DNA from: Clostridium folliculivorans | GTDB taxonomy: Bacteria; Bacillota; Clostridia; Clostridiales; Clostridiaceae | NCBI RefSeq assembly: GCF_024341905.1 | Contig: NZ_BQXY01000003.1 | Coordinates: 1-64,000, forward strand | Direction of reading: 5' to 3' | DNA: 64,000 bases | Shown here: positions 33,179 to 42,398 of the stretch, piece by piece | Layout: each line of letters opens with the position of its first letter | How positions within the stretch are numbered: the stretch's first letter is position 1 | The notes under the pieces: model-generated | Databases searched by the model: none | The model's input: only the letters and a program-made list of their open reading frames with translations | What the model was told of the DNA's origin: nothing | Program-made: the position numbers and the translations under genes

Positions 33179-33296
33179 ACTAGCATACCACCTTATATTA
33201 ATCAATTATCGTTTCAAAACTTGCATACTCTTTTCTATTTCTGAAAAACATCATTTTAAGACTAACTTCTTTTCACATTTTTTTCTATATATAAGT

Positions 33297-33330
33297 AAAA
33301 CACCGTAGCTATTTCTAGTACGGTGTTTTA
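33297..33330. terminator. Bidirectional terminator hairpin
   Basis: TAAAACACCGTA and TACGGTGTTTTA pair around a 10-base loop with T/A tracts on both sides. It probably ends the transcript of the 59-residue protein gene. Confidence 0.8.
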
Positions 33331-33503
33331 TATAATATTCAATTAGCATAAAGCTTATTAAATGAATAACTGGCTAAGATATAAAAACATTCTTATCATA
33401 TGACTTTTTACACAAAAATTACATTAAGTATTTAATATGATAAATGCTTCTTCTATTTATGGAACTTGCCATCAGCAACTTTCAAACATAAAGTCCACTC
33501 AAT

Positions 33504-33683
33504 TTATTTTTCTTGATTCCACCTATCAGCATTTCTAAAGATATTTAATATGTTTACAACTAATATTAAAACAAGTGCTGTTATTCTTGCTGTATTGTTA
33601 TCTTCTCGTATACCAATAAACAAAATTATGGCTGATATTATTAACAATAAGATTGCTGATATTAATAATATTTTTTTCTTCAT
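33504..33683 (-). CDS. 59-residue two-helix membrane protein
   Basis: A short frame starting MKKKILLISA with GAGGGGAGAAG directly ahead of its ATG. Two membrane helices at about 5-24 and 34-48 are joined by a short polar turn (GIREDNNTA). The tail is polar and ends ADRWNQEK. Ribosome site, length and a downstream terminator support a real gene. Function is unknown. Confidence 0.65.
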   Translation of the reverse strand: MKKKILLISAILLLIISAIILFIGIREDNNTARITALVLILVVNILNIFRNADRWNQEK

Positions 33684-33899
33684 ACTTCTCCCCTCATTTA
33701 GATTGATAAAACCATAATTAAAAGCTTATAGGCTCTACCCTTATCAATTATAATTATTATACATAATATATTTATATTATCTTCAATAATATGGTATGTA
33801 ATAAACTACCAAAGTCTTTTAATTTATTTTTTTGTTTTAAGCCATTAAAGGGACGCCATTTTCAGGCCTCCCTTTATCATATTTTGCATATTATATATG

Positions 33900-33945
33900 G
33901 ATGTACCACTTCATATTTTACTTTTAATGATTGACGTGTTTCATC
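33900..33945. repeat. Family A element, short form without inner stem
   Basis: The left end GATGTACCACTTCA is followed only 46 bp later by the right end GTGTTTCATC. The inner CTCTCAC-type stem and loop are missing, which suggests internal deletion. It is 18 bases from the cyclase stop. Confidence 0.65.
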
Positions 33946-33963
33946 TTTATTATCTTACTTGGC

Positions 33964-34605
33964 TTATAAGATTGCAATTGCCCTAATAGGCGCTCCATCA
34001 GCATTCTCATATTTTAAAGGAAGTGCGCATAGCGTAAACAATTCATTGCCAACTTTCTTTAAATTAGTCAAATTTTCAATAACAACTATTTCAGTTTCAG
34101 CAAAAAGTTTTTTGTGCAAGGTTAAATTATTATCTGCAATTGGATCTATACCAATTACATCTAAACCAACACCTTTCTTTTTACTTTTTATCAAATAGTC
34201 TGCAACCTCTTCAGTAATATAAGGATATTCTCCAAAATAGTCATCTGAACCCCAAAACTCATCCCAACCTGTTCTAAACAATATAAACTCTGCCTCATCA
34301 GCTTTTTCTTTCACATCTTCAATATACTTTATGGTGATTTTCTCACCTTCCTTTAAATCACTGCAATCAATAACTAATGCTTTTCCTACAAATTGCTCAG
34401 CAGGAAATGAATCTAAAGTAGTTTTTTTATCAAATATATGAGCTGGCGCATCCATGTGAGTTCCTGTATGAGAGAACATCGTTAATAATGTTTCCTTAAA
34501 ACCACTTTTATCATATGTGTTTACAACCTCTAATTTAGGTTCATCTGTACCCGGATATACTGGCATTCTTTCTGAAATTATATGTGTTAAATCAATTACT
34601 TTCAT
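33964..34605 (-). CDS. Cyclase-family metal hydrolase (kynurenine formamidase-like)
   Basis: The 213-residue protein has the family signature HTGTHMDAPAH at 46-56, which supplies metal-binding His46, His50 and Asp52 and the nearby catalytic His56. Members hydrolyse N-formylkynurenine, isatin or related amides, or act as uncharacterised cyclases. No kynurenine pathway genes are nearby, so the substrate is open. A nitrilase-like gene ends 25 bases upstream and is probably on the same transcript, suggesting a short amide-degradation unit. Confidence 0.85.
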   Translation of the reverse strand: MKVIDLTHIISERMPVYPGTDEPKLEVVNTYDKSGFKETLLTMFSHTGTHMDAPAHIFDKKTTLDSFPAEQFVGKALVIDCSDLKEGEKITIKYIEDVKEKADEAEFILFRTGWDEFWGSDDYFGEYPYITEEVADYLIKSKKKGVGLDVIGIDPIADNNLTLHKKLFAETEIVVIENLTNLKKVGNELFTLCALPLKYENADGAPIRAIAIL

Positions 34606-34630
34606 AGTTTAATCTCACTTTTCATAGCTT

Positions 34631-35284
34631 CTATAGTTCAATTTCTAAGATTCCTTCTAACTCAGGAATGGATATAATAGTCCCCTCATTTATATAAGTA
34701 CTAAAACCGTTATTTTTATCTGAAACTATACTACTAGCCAATACTGGAATTCTTCTTTCCCTTACAAATTCCTTTAGCTCTTTAATTCTTTTTTCATAAT
34801 TCTCATTAGTGAAATGATAAATAAATAATACAAAATCTAAATCTTTTGTTTGTATAGATCTCCAATGTTTAAAATCCATACAAATAAAAATCTTAAATTT
34901 CTTATTAAACATTTGAAAAGTTTCATGTTCTTTCCCAGCTTTTATTCCTTGCGTTTCTTCTGTTGAATCCGGAAAAACCTTAATTTGTTTTTTATCTTCA
35001 GGTAGGAATTCACAACAGTTATAAACTTCTTCATTTATTTTTACTAAAGAATTAGTCAATAATAACTTCCCTACAGGTATATTCAAGTTTTTCTTTGCTA
35101 CCTCTCCTTCAATTATCCACTTATCTACATCAACGTTATCTTCTGAAACCAATGAACCTGTAAAAGCATACTCTGGTAAAATCAATAAATCTCCCTTACT
35201 TGAATCAATCAACTCTTGTATGTGTGCAATATTATTTCTAATGTTACCTCTTTCTATTTTAGGCTGTAATAGTGAAACTTTCAT
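34631..35284 (-). CDS. Short carbon-nitrogen hydrolase (nitrilase superfamily)
   Basis: 217 residues with the nitrilase-fold Glu in LILPEYAF (E38) and Cys in IFICMDFKHW (C135). The Lys expected in the block before LFP is not clear: the local sequence KKQIKVFP has Gln at the aligned site, with lysines on either side. The protein is shorter than typical members of 250-300 residues. Amidase activity is likely but not certain. It is followed by the cyclase gene on the same strand. Confidence 0.72.
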   Translation of the reverse strand: MKVSLLQPKIERGNIRNNIAHIQELIDSSKGDLLILPEYAFTGSLVSEDNVDVDKWIIEGEVAKKNLNIPVGKLLLTNSLVKINEEVYNCCEFLPEDKKQIKVFPDSTEETQGIKAGKEHETFQMFNKKFKIFICMDFKHWRSIQTKDLDFVLFIYHFTNENYEKRIKELKEFVRERRIPVLASSIVSDKNNGFSTYINEGTIISIPELEGILEIEL

Positions 35285-35399
35285 TTTATTTCTCCATTCA
35301 TTTAATATTTTTATATAATCTAACTTTCAATAACCCCCACTTTAATTATTAGTTTATTTTCTACTTAATATTATTCTAAAAAATATAATAAACCACTTA

Positions 35400-36314
35400 C
35401 TACTTTCCAGTATTCAATGAAGAGATCCTAACTGCTATAGCGCGTCCATTCCACTCTCCTTCAATTCCAAGCTCTTTTGGCGAAACATTCTGATAGTGTC
35501 CTTCCATACCGTCTATTTTAATATTTCCATCTTGTGATATAGTTACAATAGTATATAGCCCCTCTTCATAAAGTACTAAATCTTTAATAAAAGGATACTT
35601 TTGATGTATATCCTCAGAATAAGTAAAATGCTCGTACTGTGGTCCAAACCAAATATAAGACATTGCATTTACTCCAAAATAATATGTATCTCCAATCTTT
35701 CTTATAGAGTCTGCATGATCATGGCCATTTAAACAGATTAGTACTCTTTTCTCAGTTTTATTTATATCATTGATTAACTGTTGCACTTCATTACGGTTAT
35801 GAACTCCTCTTTTCATAAATTCATTTTCAAAACTATGATGAGAAAGTATAACAAAGTAAGGGCATTCTTCTTCAAGTTCTTTCTTAAGCCAATTTAACTC
35901 CTCCTCGGGTAATACTGGATAAATTCCAGTAGAAGAATCATAATTGTTTTTACAATATGGTACATACTCTCTGTCATACTGCATAAAGCAAGTATCCAAA
36001 GCAATAAATTTTATATCACCATACTTAAAGGAATAGTAGCTATCTTTCATACCAAAAAATCTAAGTACTTCTTCTCTAGCACATGAATCTGAATCATGAT
36101 TTCCAATTAGGCTATAATAAGGCTTACCTGTCCTATTAATTATATCTAGTAATATATAATTTTCTTTTGTGGCTTTGCAAAAATCTCCTAGATTGACGAT
36201 AAAGTCTATATCTTTTCCTCGCACATCAGCTAGGAAATTCTTTAATCTTCTTTGTCCATCGTGAATATGATCGTAATGCAAATCAGTAAAGACTGCAAAC
36301 CTTACCTCTTTCAT
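35400..36314 (-). CDS. Metallophosphoesterase
   Basis: 304 residues with the full calcineurin-like metal site: DLHYDH (Asp11, His13), GDF (Asp44), GNHD (Asn72, His73), LSHHS and NGHDH. The C-terminal part includes a beta-rich extension. It resembles the cyclic-nucleotide phosphodiesterase/CpdA-like branch, but the substrate is not determinable. It is cytoplasmic, with AGGAGA at the start, and probably a single gene. Confidence 0.88.
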   Translation of the reverse strand: MKEVRFAVFTDLHYDHIHDGQRRLKNFLADVRGKDIDFIVNLGDFCKATKENYILLDIINRTGKPYYSLIGNHDSDSCAREEVLRFFGMKDSYYSFKYGDIKFIALDTCFMQYDREYVPYCKNNYDSSTGIYPVLPEEELNWLKKELEEECPYFVILSHHSFENEFMKRGVHNRNEVQQLINDINKTEKRVLICLNGHDHADSIRKIGDTYYFGVNAMSYIWFGPQYEHFTYSEDIHQKYPFIKDLVLYEEGLYTIVTISQDGNIKIDGMEGHYQNVSPKELGIEGEWNGRAIAVRISSLNTGK

Positions 36315-36491
36315 ATAATTCTCCTATTACCTTTATTTAATGTCTAACTGATATATAAACTAATAATCTTGATAATAATATTTCATTTATATAAGTTCAT
36401 CTATTCTTCTCCATCGATTAATAGCCTATAATATCCTTACTTCAACACTTTTCATAAATAAAACTTATTAAAACTTATATGTATTAACCTT

Positions 36492-36617
36492 TTATAATTT
36501 TTTATAATAAAAAGTAGCTTCATGAAGCTTACCGTTAATTGACTCTGCGTATTCAGGAATTTTCCCAACTTCTATATACTGAAGTTTTTTTAATGCTTCT
36601 ACTAGTTTTTTAAGATG
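36492..36617 (-). pseudogene. Orphan 3' coding remnant
   Basis: An open frame without any start codon reads LVEALKKLQYIEVGKIPEYA, then ESINGKLHEATFYYKKL and a stop. Its composition is protein-like, but the 5' part is missing and a stop lies immediately upstream. I do not recognise the family. Confidence 0.35.
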
Positions 36618-36622
36618 CTAAA

Positions 36623-37228
36623 TTACTCATATAACTTAGAAAATGGATCATAACTGCTATCTTCGTTCCAAATATACTCTATCCTTCGACTAGTATCCAA
36701 TGCTTTTTCTTTACCTAAAAGATCTTCTATAAATCCTAAGGTCATATCCATACCAGCAGATACTCCAGAAGATGTGTAAATATTTCCGTCCTTCACCCAT
36801 CTTGCCTCTTTTACCCATATAACTTTTTCATCTTGCTCTGTTACCCACTTATAGGCTTTTTTATTTGTAGTTGCTCTTTTGCTATGTAGTATTCCTGCTT
36901 TAGCAAGTAAAGCTGAACCTGTACAAACACTAAGCGTATATTTAGCAAGTTTATGTAATTCTTTAATTAAGGAAATAAAACTTTCATCATCAACATTTTC
37001 TCTTGTACCATTGCCACCTGGTACAATTAAAATTCTTTCTGAGTCTTTCTCTTCTCTATATAAATTAGTTTCAACTCTTACCTTTTGGGAGCTTTCAGTG
37101 ATTCCTCCATCTATTGATATGAAATTCAACTTAAATATATCAGGAAGTTTACCAAGTATTTCAACAGGACCAAATACATCCAAGGTTTCAAAATCATCAA
37201 ATAAAAGTACATCAACTAAATAAATCAT
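36623..37228 (-). CDS. DJ-1/PfpI-family protein
   Basis: 201 residues. The nucleophile elbow VCTGSALLA holds Cys102, and FETLDVFGP gives the conserved Glu14 that activates it. This matches the glutamine-amidotransferase-like DJ-1/PfpI group, often annotated as isonitrile hydratase-like or as regulator-like domains. There is no helix-turn-helix here. The substrate is unknown. GTGAGG precedes the ATG. Confidence 0.85.
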   Translation of the reverse strand: MIYLVDVLLFDDFETLDVFGPVEILGKLPDIFKLNFISIDGGITESSQKVRVETNLYREEKDSERILIVPGGNGTRENVDDESFISLIKELHKLAKYTLSVCTGSALLAKAGILHSKRATTNKKAYKWVTEQDEKVIWVKEARWVKDGNIYTSSGVSAGMDMTLGFIEDLLGKEKALDTSRRIEYIWNEDSSYDPFSKLYE

Positions 37229-37478
37229 TGTTTTTCCTCACTTTGTTTTTGATATATTACCAACTAAACTTATGTTTCATATATTTTGTTTAAGTCTATA
37301 GGTCACTTAAGTCAAAATAGTTCTCTAGCTTCACAATAAAATTTCTTAATCTAAAGTTCAACTAATCATATTTGTACTATACTCAATACGCATTTATTAA
37401 CATACCAAAAATCCAACTACGCTCAATATAATTTTAAACTTTATTATTTAAAGCCTTGCTATCGAAATTTAAAAGAAT

Positions 37479-37868
37479 CTATTGAATTATTTCGTATCTT
37501 TCTTCAATTAATGATTTCACTGCGTTTTCTATATCCTTATTCTTGATTAGTATATAATCTGTATCATAGGTGGAAACAGCAAAAATACTGATGCCTTTAT
37601 TTGCTAATATTGAACTAATTGACGAAAGTATACCAATCAAAGAAAAATCTAACTGTCCTTCAATCTTTAAGATCTTCCAATCTTTTTCACAATTTATATT
37701 GTCAGGAATATTACCTTCATGGCACACGATAGATAGCTCATCAGTTGTTTTTGTTATAGAAAAAAACTCTCCCTTTTGAGCCCAAGCAGGTATAAGCTCA
37801 TTTTTATCTAATCTACAAACTCCATACGTATCTTTTAATAATATCATGGTCAATATTTTTTCTATCAT
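37479..37868 (-). CDS. ACT-domain protein (CASTOR/ACT_7 type)
   Basis: 129 residues. The C-terminal half (about 65-125) has the ACT pattern GQLDFSLIGILSSISSILAN and GISIFAVSTYDTDYILIKN, as in amino-acid-sensing ACT_7 proteins. The N-terminal half is a second, degenerate ACT-like unit with WAQKGEFFSITKTTDELSIV. Such proteins bind amino acids. No enzyme domain is attached and the neighbours are not biosynthetic, so the role is unknown. Confidence 0.8.
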   Translation of the reverse strand: MIEKILTMILLKDTYGVCRLDKNELIPAWAQKGEFFSITKTTDELSIVCHEGNIPDNINCEKDWKILKIEGQLDFSLIGILSSISSILANKGISIFAVSTYDTDYILIKNKDIENAVKSLIEERYEIIQ

Positions 37869-37967
37869 CTTCTTTACGTCCTTTCTTCATAAACAAATTA
37901 TTATACTTTTTACTAAGTAGTGCCAAACATGCAAGTTAGAATGTTTTTCTCTATAATTCTACTGCTT

Positions 37968-38408
37968 TTAATTATTATTTTGATTAATGCTTAAATTTCT
38001 ATATACTAAATCATCTCTTCCTTCAAAACCAATAGATTTCCAAAATCTATTTCCTACATCATTTGAAGCAAAAGCAACAAGTGCAACTTTATTTATTTCT
38101 TCTTGTCTTAAAGCTTCAAGCACAGCTTTAACTAAAACTTTTCCAATTCCTTTACCCCGATATTCACTGCTCACTGCAGTATGATAAATATATCCTCTTC
38201 TTCCATCATGGCCACACAATATTACTCCTACAATTTCATTTTCTGCCTTTGCAATAAAATTAGTTGTAGGATTTCTTTTTATAAATTTATTTATTCCTTG
38301 AAAGGAATCATCTAAGCTCCTTATCCCCATACCAGATGTGTTAGTCCATAGTTTATATACTTTTTCATAATCATCAATAGTCATTAAACTTATATCCATA
38401 GCTTGCAC
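37968..38408 (-). CDS. GNAT-family N-acetyltransferase
   Basis: 146 residues with motif A as YRGKGIGKVLVKAVLEAL and the RFWKSIGFEGRDDLVY end typical of RimI/YpeA-like acetyltransferases. The IYHTAVSSEYRG strand precedes the acetyl-CoA loop. The substrate is unknown. The ribosome site is GGGGTG. Confidence 0.88.
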   Translation of the reverse strand: MQAMDISLMTIDDYEKVYKLWTNTSGMGIRSLDDSFQGINKFIKRNPTTNFIAKAENEIVGVILCGHDGRRGYIYHTAVSSEYRGKGIGKVLVKAVLEALRQEEINKVALVAFASNDVGNRFWKSIGFEGRDDLVYRNLSINQNNN

Positions 38409-38679
38409 CCCAAAACTAATATTTAAATGTATTTTTCAACCATCAAAAGATATTTTATATACACAATATACCATAAAATCATTCATTTATAGATACTATT
38501 ATTCTTATTTAATTCAATTTTATGACAGAGCTCATTTTTAGTGCTCCACTATAAAACCTTAGTATCTTATTTAGGTATAGATATTCCATTTCCATGATTC
38601 AAAAATATACCAAAAATCATTTTAACTATTAATGGTGTTTTACTTTATAAATAGATTTGGTACTTAGGTGATACATCTT

Positions 38680-38935
38680 TAATAATAGGCGCTGTTAAAG
38701 CACCGTGTTGAAATTGATTGGTTAATCATCCGACGCTTTAATGAGCTTACGCAAAGAATTAATATGATTTTTTCATATTTCATGGCTAAAACTGTAAACT
38801 CACTACGTTCGAACAGTACAGTTTCTTAACGCCATTCCATCTTAAAAAATCATTTAATTCTAGTTGCTCGCTCATATAGCGTCTCCTGTATAATCAATCA
38901 ATTTCAACAATACTCTTAAACATAGCCTAATAATA
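38680..38935 (-). mobile_element. Family B MITE, intact short copy with target duplication
   Basis: The element occupies 38688-38927 (240 bp) and is flanked on both sides by TAATAATA, an exact 8-bp duplication. Its ends, GGCGCTGTTAAAGCACCGTG and, inverted, GGCTATGTTTAAGAGTATTG, both continue into a shared GTTGAAATTGATTG, giving inverted repeats of about 38 bp. Inside, on the minus strand, AGGAG leads to ATG and a 29-codon frame (38786-38875) beginning MSEQLELNDFLRWNG, perhaps the start of a lost transposase. The end shape and 8-bp duplication recall IS1595-type elements, by memory only. Confidence 0.85.
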
Positions 38936-38973
38936 AAATACTAAATGAACATACTAAGCTTGGAGGTGGTTTT

Positions 38974-39180
38974 ATGAAAAGAACAAAATCAAGTGAACAT
39001 GATAAAGTACTTACTTCTTCTTCAACATCTGGTTCTTTTGGCTTATCAACTTCTTCAAACTTAACTGTTGAATCTTCAGACATTGAAGGTGATGGAAGCG
39101 ATTCATTAATACCAGAATTTCTCAAAGATAAAAGTTGGTCTTCAAAAACTACTGCGACCTTTGATGATAATGATGAATAA
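38974..39180 (+). CDS. Small Ser/Thr-rich acidic protein
   Basis: 68 residues with a strong TTGGAGGTGG site 6 bases before the ATG and a hairpin after the stop. It is rich in Ser, Thr, Asp and Glu (KVLTSSSTSGSFGLSTSSN, SDIEGDGSD) with no membrane helix, Cys or signal peptide, so it is probably disordered. No family was recognised. A frame on the opposite strand has no ribosome site and is rejected. It begins 47 bases after the MITE, which could supply its promoter region. Confidence 0.62.
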   Translation: MKRTKSSEHDKVLTSSSTSGSFGLSTSSNLTVESSDIEGDGSDSLIPEFLKDKSWSSKTTATFDDNDE

Positions 39181-39190
39181 GTAAAAGTAA

Positions 39191-39236
39191 AGACCATGCA
39201 TATGAATGGGTATATCCCTCAACTTATGCATGGTCA
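39191..39236 (+). terminator. Hairpin after the Ser-rich protein gene
   Basis: GACCATGCATA / TATGCATGGTC forms an 11-bp stem 12 bases after the stop. The T-run is poor, so termination may be inefficient. Confidence 0.5.
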
Positions 39237-39420
39237 TTGACTTCCATAATATTAAATTTACTTATTGATATCCATATTTTATTACTATAATTGCAATATT
39301 TGTTTTTATATAGAATTCCTGGATTAACTATCAATTTATACTTGTACGAAAATCCTCAGAAGCAGCTATTTTCCAACAAGTATAAAATAAGTTTCGCCAC
39401 AGGAACCCTTTATTAACAAA

Positions 39421-40098
39421 CTACTTCATATACTTTTCAACAAGTTCATAGCATCTACTTTTTGTAGTATTTGCTAAAGAATAAGTATGTTCTACCGGCT
39501 CCAACGTGCCTCCTTTTACTCTTGCTGAATCTTCTTCTGCTTTTTTATCCCTATAGGATATCCATTTTACTTCTTCATCCTGCAATGCCTTCATCTCACT
39601 TTGAGATAACTGTGTCTTTAGCATGCCATAGATTTCATTTAAAGCCTGATCCCATTGCTTATAGGTTTCACCAGCTGCATTCCGCATATCTAAAGTCGTA
39701 GACGAATATTTAGGATCTTCTAAATATTTAAGACTTTGTTCCACTTTATCCAATTTCTCTTTGTATTGTTGCTTATTATTTTTCTGTTTTTCATTTTCTG
39801 TATCAGTCGCTGAAGAATCAATTTTTTTCTTCAAGTCATTGATAGTATTTTTTTGCGTATTATTAAGCTCTTTGTTATTTAGCTCGGTTATAAGCTTATT
39901 TGCATCCACATATTTTTTTTCATTAACCAAAGCCTCTAACTTACTAATACTACTGTTTATTTCCTCGTTATCATTTATCTTATTACTTTCTATATTGTTT
40001 TTTGAAGAATCATTAGATTCTTTACTTCCATCATTACTTTGACATCCTACTAAGGTTAATGCTATGGCAAATACTAAAAAGCTTATAATTTTCTTCAT
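39421..40098 (-). CDS. Lipoprotein with LprI-like (DUF1311) domain
   Basis: 225 residues. The signal peptide ends in a lipobox LVGC with Cys19, so the protein is membrane-anchored outside the cell. A long Asn/Ser/Lys-rich linker and a helical repeat region (about 50-125) precede a C-terminal LprI/DUF1311 domain (about 135-225), with WDQALNEIYGMLKTQLS and ALQDEEVKWISYRDKKA. DUF1311 proteins include lysozyme inhibitors, but the function here is not established. It is 24 bases downstream of a membrane protein gene. Confidence 0.83.
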   Translation of the reverse strand: MKKIISFLVFAIALTLVGCQSNDGSKESNDSSKNNIESNKINDNEEINSSISKLEALVNEKKYVDANKLITELNNKELNNTQKNTINDLKKKIDSSATDTENEKQKNNKQQYKEKLDKVEQSLKYLEDPKYSSTTLDMRNAAGETYKQWDQALNEIYGMLKTQLSQSEMKALQDEEVKWISYRDKKAEEDSARVKGGTLEPVEHTYSLANTTKSRCYELVEKYMK

Positions 40099-40122
40099 AT
40101 TTATTCCTCTTATAAATAAAGC

Positions 40123-40464
40123 TTATTTTTCAATCTTCTTAATCTTAAATCCTTTATCTTTTTTAGGCGCAGCCATTCCAGTCTCAAAAATAACATCAGT
40201 AAAACTATTAAAAAATCCTATTATAATTCCAAATCCCACAACACCTAATTTAAAGAAATCTTTTATTAAAACAGATAAGACTATTGTTATTAAAAAACTA
40301 ATATTTCTTATAAGTGCCTTTCTTTTTAACTTACTCACTACTTTTTTGATTGGTTTAAACAACTGTAATATACTTTCATCAAGCACACTAAGGATTATAT
40401 AAAATATAATACCTGATGCAATCGCTGCTACAACACAATATAAAAACTCATAAAAAAACTCCAT
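40123..40464 (-). CDS. Small integral membrane protein
   Basis: 113 residues with AAAGGA ahead of the ATG. Two or three membrane segments (about 5-27, 50-70 and 73-90) with a basic loop KPIKKVVSKLKRK and a basic tail KKDKGFKIKKIEK. No family was recognised. It is cotranscribed with the downstream lipoprotein gene, so the two may act together at the membrane. Confidence 0.6.
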   Translation of the reverse strand: MEFFYEFLYCVVAAIASGIIFYIILSVLDESILQLFKPIKKVVSKLKRKALIRNISFLITIVLSVLIKDFFKLGVVGFGIIIGFFNSFTDVIFETGMAAPKKDKGFKIKKIEK

Positions 40465-40678
40465 TGCTTATTCCTTTCTAGCAACTTTATTTGAAAATTA
40501 TTCCTTTACTTGATTATATAATTAATAACTATATAGTTCAACCTACTTTAATCTCAATTTAGCTGCTCTATAATATGTATTCACAATATATATTTATGTT
40601 CCATATATTGAGATATAAGAGAATTTATAAAACATTTTTTAAACTTTAATTTACACATAGTTAAAAAGGAGAGAATCC

Positions 40679-41293
40679 ATGATATTTTTTCTATCCGCCT
40701 TACTTTTTAGCCTATCTTCAAATCTAGATAACCTAGTTATTGGGATGGCTTACGGCATAAAAAAAATCAAGATATATTTCTTCAATAACCTTGTAATAGC
40801 TGGTATTACTACTACAGGAACTTTTTTATCAATGTTCCTAGGATTATTTATCTCAAAATTTCTATCTAATTCCATAGCAAATAAATTGGGATCCATGATA
40901 ATAGTTCTTTTAGGCGTATACTTCGTTATTCAAAGTATAAGAAAACTTGTAAGTGATGTTAATTTAAAAGATTTGGCTTTAAAAGATATTAAGGATATGG
41001 TACAGTATGCAGAAAAATCTGATACTGATAAATCTGGTGACATAAGTGCTAAAGAATCTATTCTTGTTGCTCTAGGCTTAACCTTTAATAACTTAGGTAC
41101 AGGCATAGCAGCTAGTATAACAGGTATAAGTGTCCCCTTAACAACTGTATTAACATTCATATTAAGCATTGTTACTATAATGTTTGGTCAAGCATTAGGT
41201 AGCAGTATAATAGGAAAACTTTTCGGAAAGTATGCTCCACTAGTATCTGGGATGTTACTTATAGCACTCGGTATAATCGAATTTATAAATTAG
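40679..41293 (+). CDS. ytaF: Sporulation membrane protein YtaF (MntP-like)
   Basis: 204 residues with six membrane helices in two MntP/cadD-like halves. SNLDNLVIGMAYGIKK near the N-terminus and GLTFNNLGTGIAASITG in the second half carry the paired Asp/Asn motifs of the family. The intervening DKSGDISAKES loop matches YtaF of spore formers. Homology suggests cation (Mn-like) export, while expression in Bacillus is linked to sporulation. It is a single plus-strand gene with AAAAAGGAG at the start. Confidence 0.85.
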   Translation: MIFFLSALLFSLSSNLDNLVIGMAYGIKKIKIYFFNNLVIAGITTTGTFLSMFLGLFISKFLSNSIANKLGSMIIVLLGVYFVIQSIRKLVSDVNLKDLALKDIKDMVQYAEKSDTDKSGDISAKESILVALGLTFNNLGTGIAASITGISVPLTTVLTFILSIVTIMFGQALGSSIIGKLFGKYAPLVSGMLLIALGIIEFIN

Positions 41294-41308
41294 TACTTTC
41301 AAAAATAA

Positions 41309-41382
41309 AAAAGACTTGCATCCATCTCCAGATCATCCCTACAAATATCACTATCTGTAGACTGGGTTAAAAGCAAGTCTTT
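41309..41382. terminator. Bidirectional terminator between ytaF and gpsA
   Basis: AAAGACTTGC is mirrored by GCAAGTCTTT across a long spacer, between two convergent genes. Confidence 0.65.
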
Positions 41383-41398
41383 AAATTATACATATTAA

Positions 41399-42394
41399 TT
41401 ATTGATATTTTTCGGATTTCTTATCTCTTTCCATAAGTCCACTTACTGCTTCATTTGGACTCAGTCCATCAAAAAGTATTCTATGAAGAATATCCGTAAT
41501 CGGCATATCAACATCAAGTTTTTCTTTTAATTCATAGAAGGCTCTGCAGGCTTTAACCCCTTCAACAACCATTCCTACTTCTTTTTCTGCTTCAGCAAGA
41601 CTCTTACCTTGACCAATCAGTATTCCAGCTCTTCTATTTCTAGAGTGCATACTTGTACAAGTTACTATAAGATCTCCCATGCCTGTCAGTCCAAAGAAAG
41701 TTTCCATCTTTCCGCCAAGCTTAAAACCTATTTTACTTATCTCCATCATACCTCTAGTCATAAGAGCTGCTTTAGCATTATCTCCGTAACCTATACCATC
41801 ACAAACTCCAGCTGCTAAAGCTATGATATTTTTTACTGCTCCTCCTATTTCTACACCAACAAGATCATCATTGGTATATATTCTAAGGTGTGGAGCCATA
41901 AATAGGTCCTGCACTTTTTCAGCAGATACCATATCTTTAGAACTTGCAACTAAAGTAGTTGGGTATTCTAAGGCAACTTCTTCTGCGTGAGAAGGTCCAG
42001 ATAAAACTACTATTGGATTATTAAGCTCCTGCTCTATTACTTCCGATAATCTTAAATCAGTACCTTCTTCAATTCCTTTAGCTATACTTACAACCACAAT
42101 ATCCTCTGGAAGCTTTCCTTTTAGTGATTTGCAAGCATTTCTTATAACATGGGAAGGTACTGCAAGCACTAAACATCCTGTATCTTTAAGTGCTTCTTGT
42201 AAATCGTAATAGGCAGTGACATTTTCAGGAATGTGTAACTCCTTAATGTATCTATTGTTCGTTCTTTCGTTGTTTATCTCGTCAACAACCTCTTTATCTC
42301 GGTCCCAAATAGACACTGTTACACCCTTTTTGGCCAGAAGAATTGATAAAGCTGTTCCAAAGCTTCCTCCTCCTAAAAAAGTCACCTTATTCAT
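41399..42394 (-). CDS. gpsA: NAD(P)H-dependent glycerol-3-phosphate dehydrogenase
   Basis: 331 residues. The Rossmann motif is [10 protein letters not shown] (5-14), the GPSHAEEVA block follows, and the catalytic Lys sits in [14 protein letters not shown]. The C-terminal helical domain includes [12 protein letters not shown]. It reduces dihydroxyacetone phosphate to sn-glycerol 3-phosphate for phospholipid synthesis. It ends the der-gpsA pair, with 4 bases between the genes, an arrangement conserved in clostridia. Confidence 0.97.
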   Translation of the reverse strand: MNKVTFLGGGSFGTALSILLAKKGVTVSIWDRDKEVVDEINNERTNNRYIKELHIPENVTAYYDLQEALKDTGCLVLAVPSHVIRNACKSLKGKLPEDIVVVSIAKGIEEGTDLRLSEVIEQELNNPIVVLSGPSHAEEVALEYPTTLVASSKDMVSAEKVQDLFMAPHLRIYTNDDLVGVEIGGAVKNIIALAAGVCDGIGYGDNAKAALMTRGMMEISKIGFKLGGKMETFFGLTGMGDLIVTCTSMHSRNRRAGILIGQGKSLAEAEKEVGMVVEGVKACRAFYELKEKLDVDMPITDILHRILFDGLSPNEAVSGLMERDKKSEKYQ

Positions 42395-42398
42395 ACTT

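Noticed and set aside
38916..39197. 93-codon minus-strand frame opposite the Ser-rich protein
   Set aside because: It has no ribosome site and begins outside the hairpin; the plus-strand frame has a strong site, so that one was kept.
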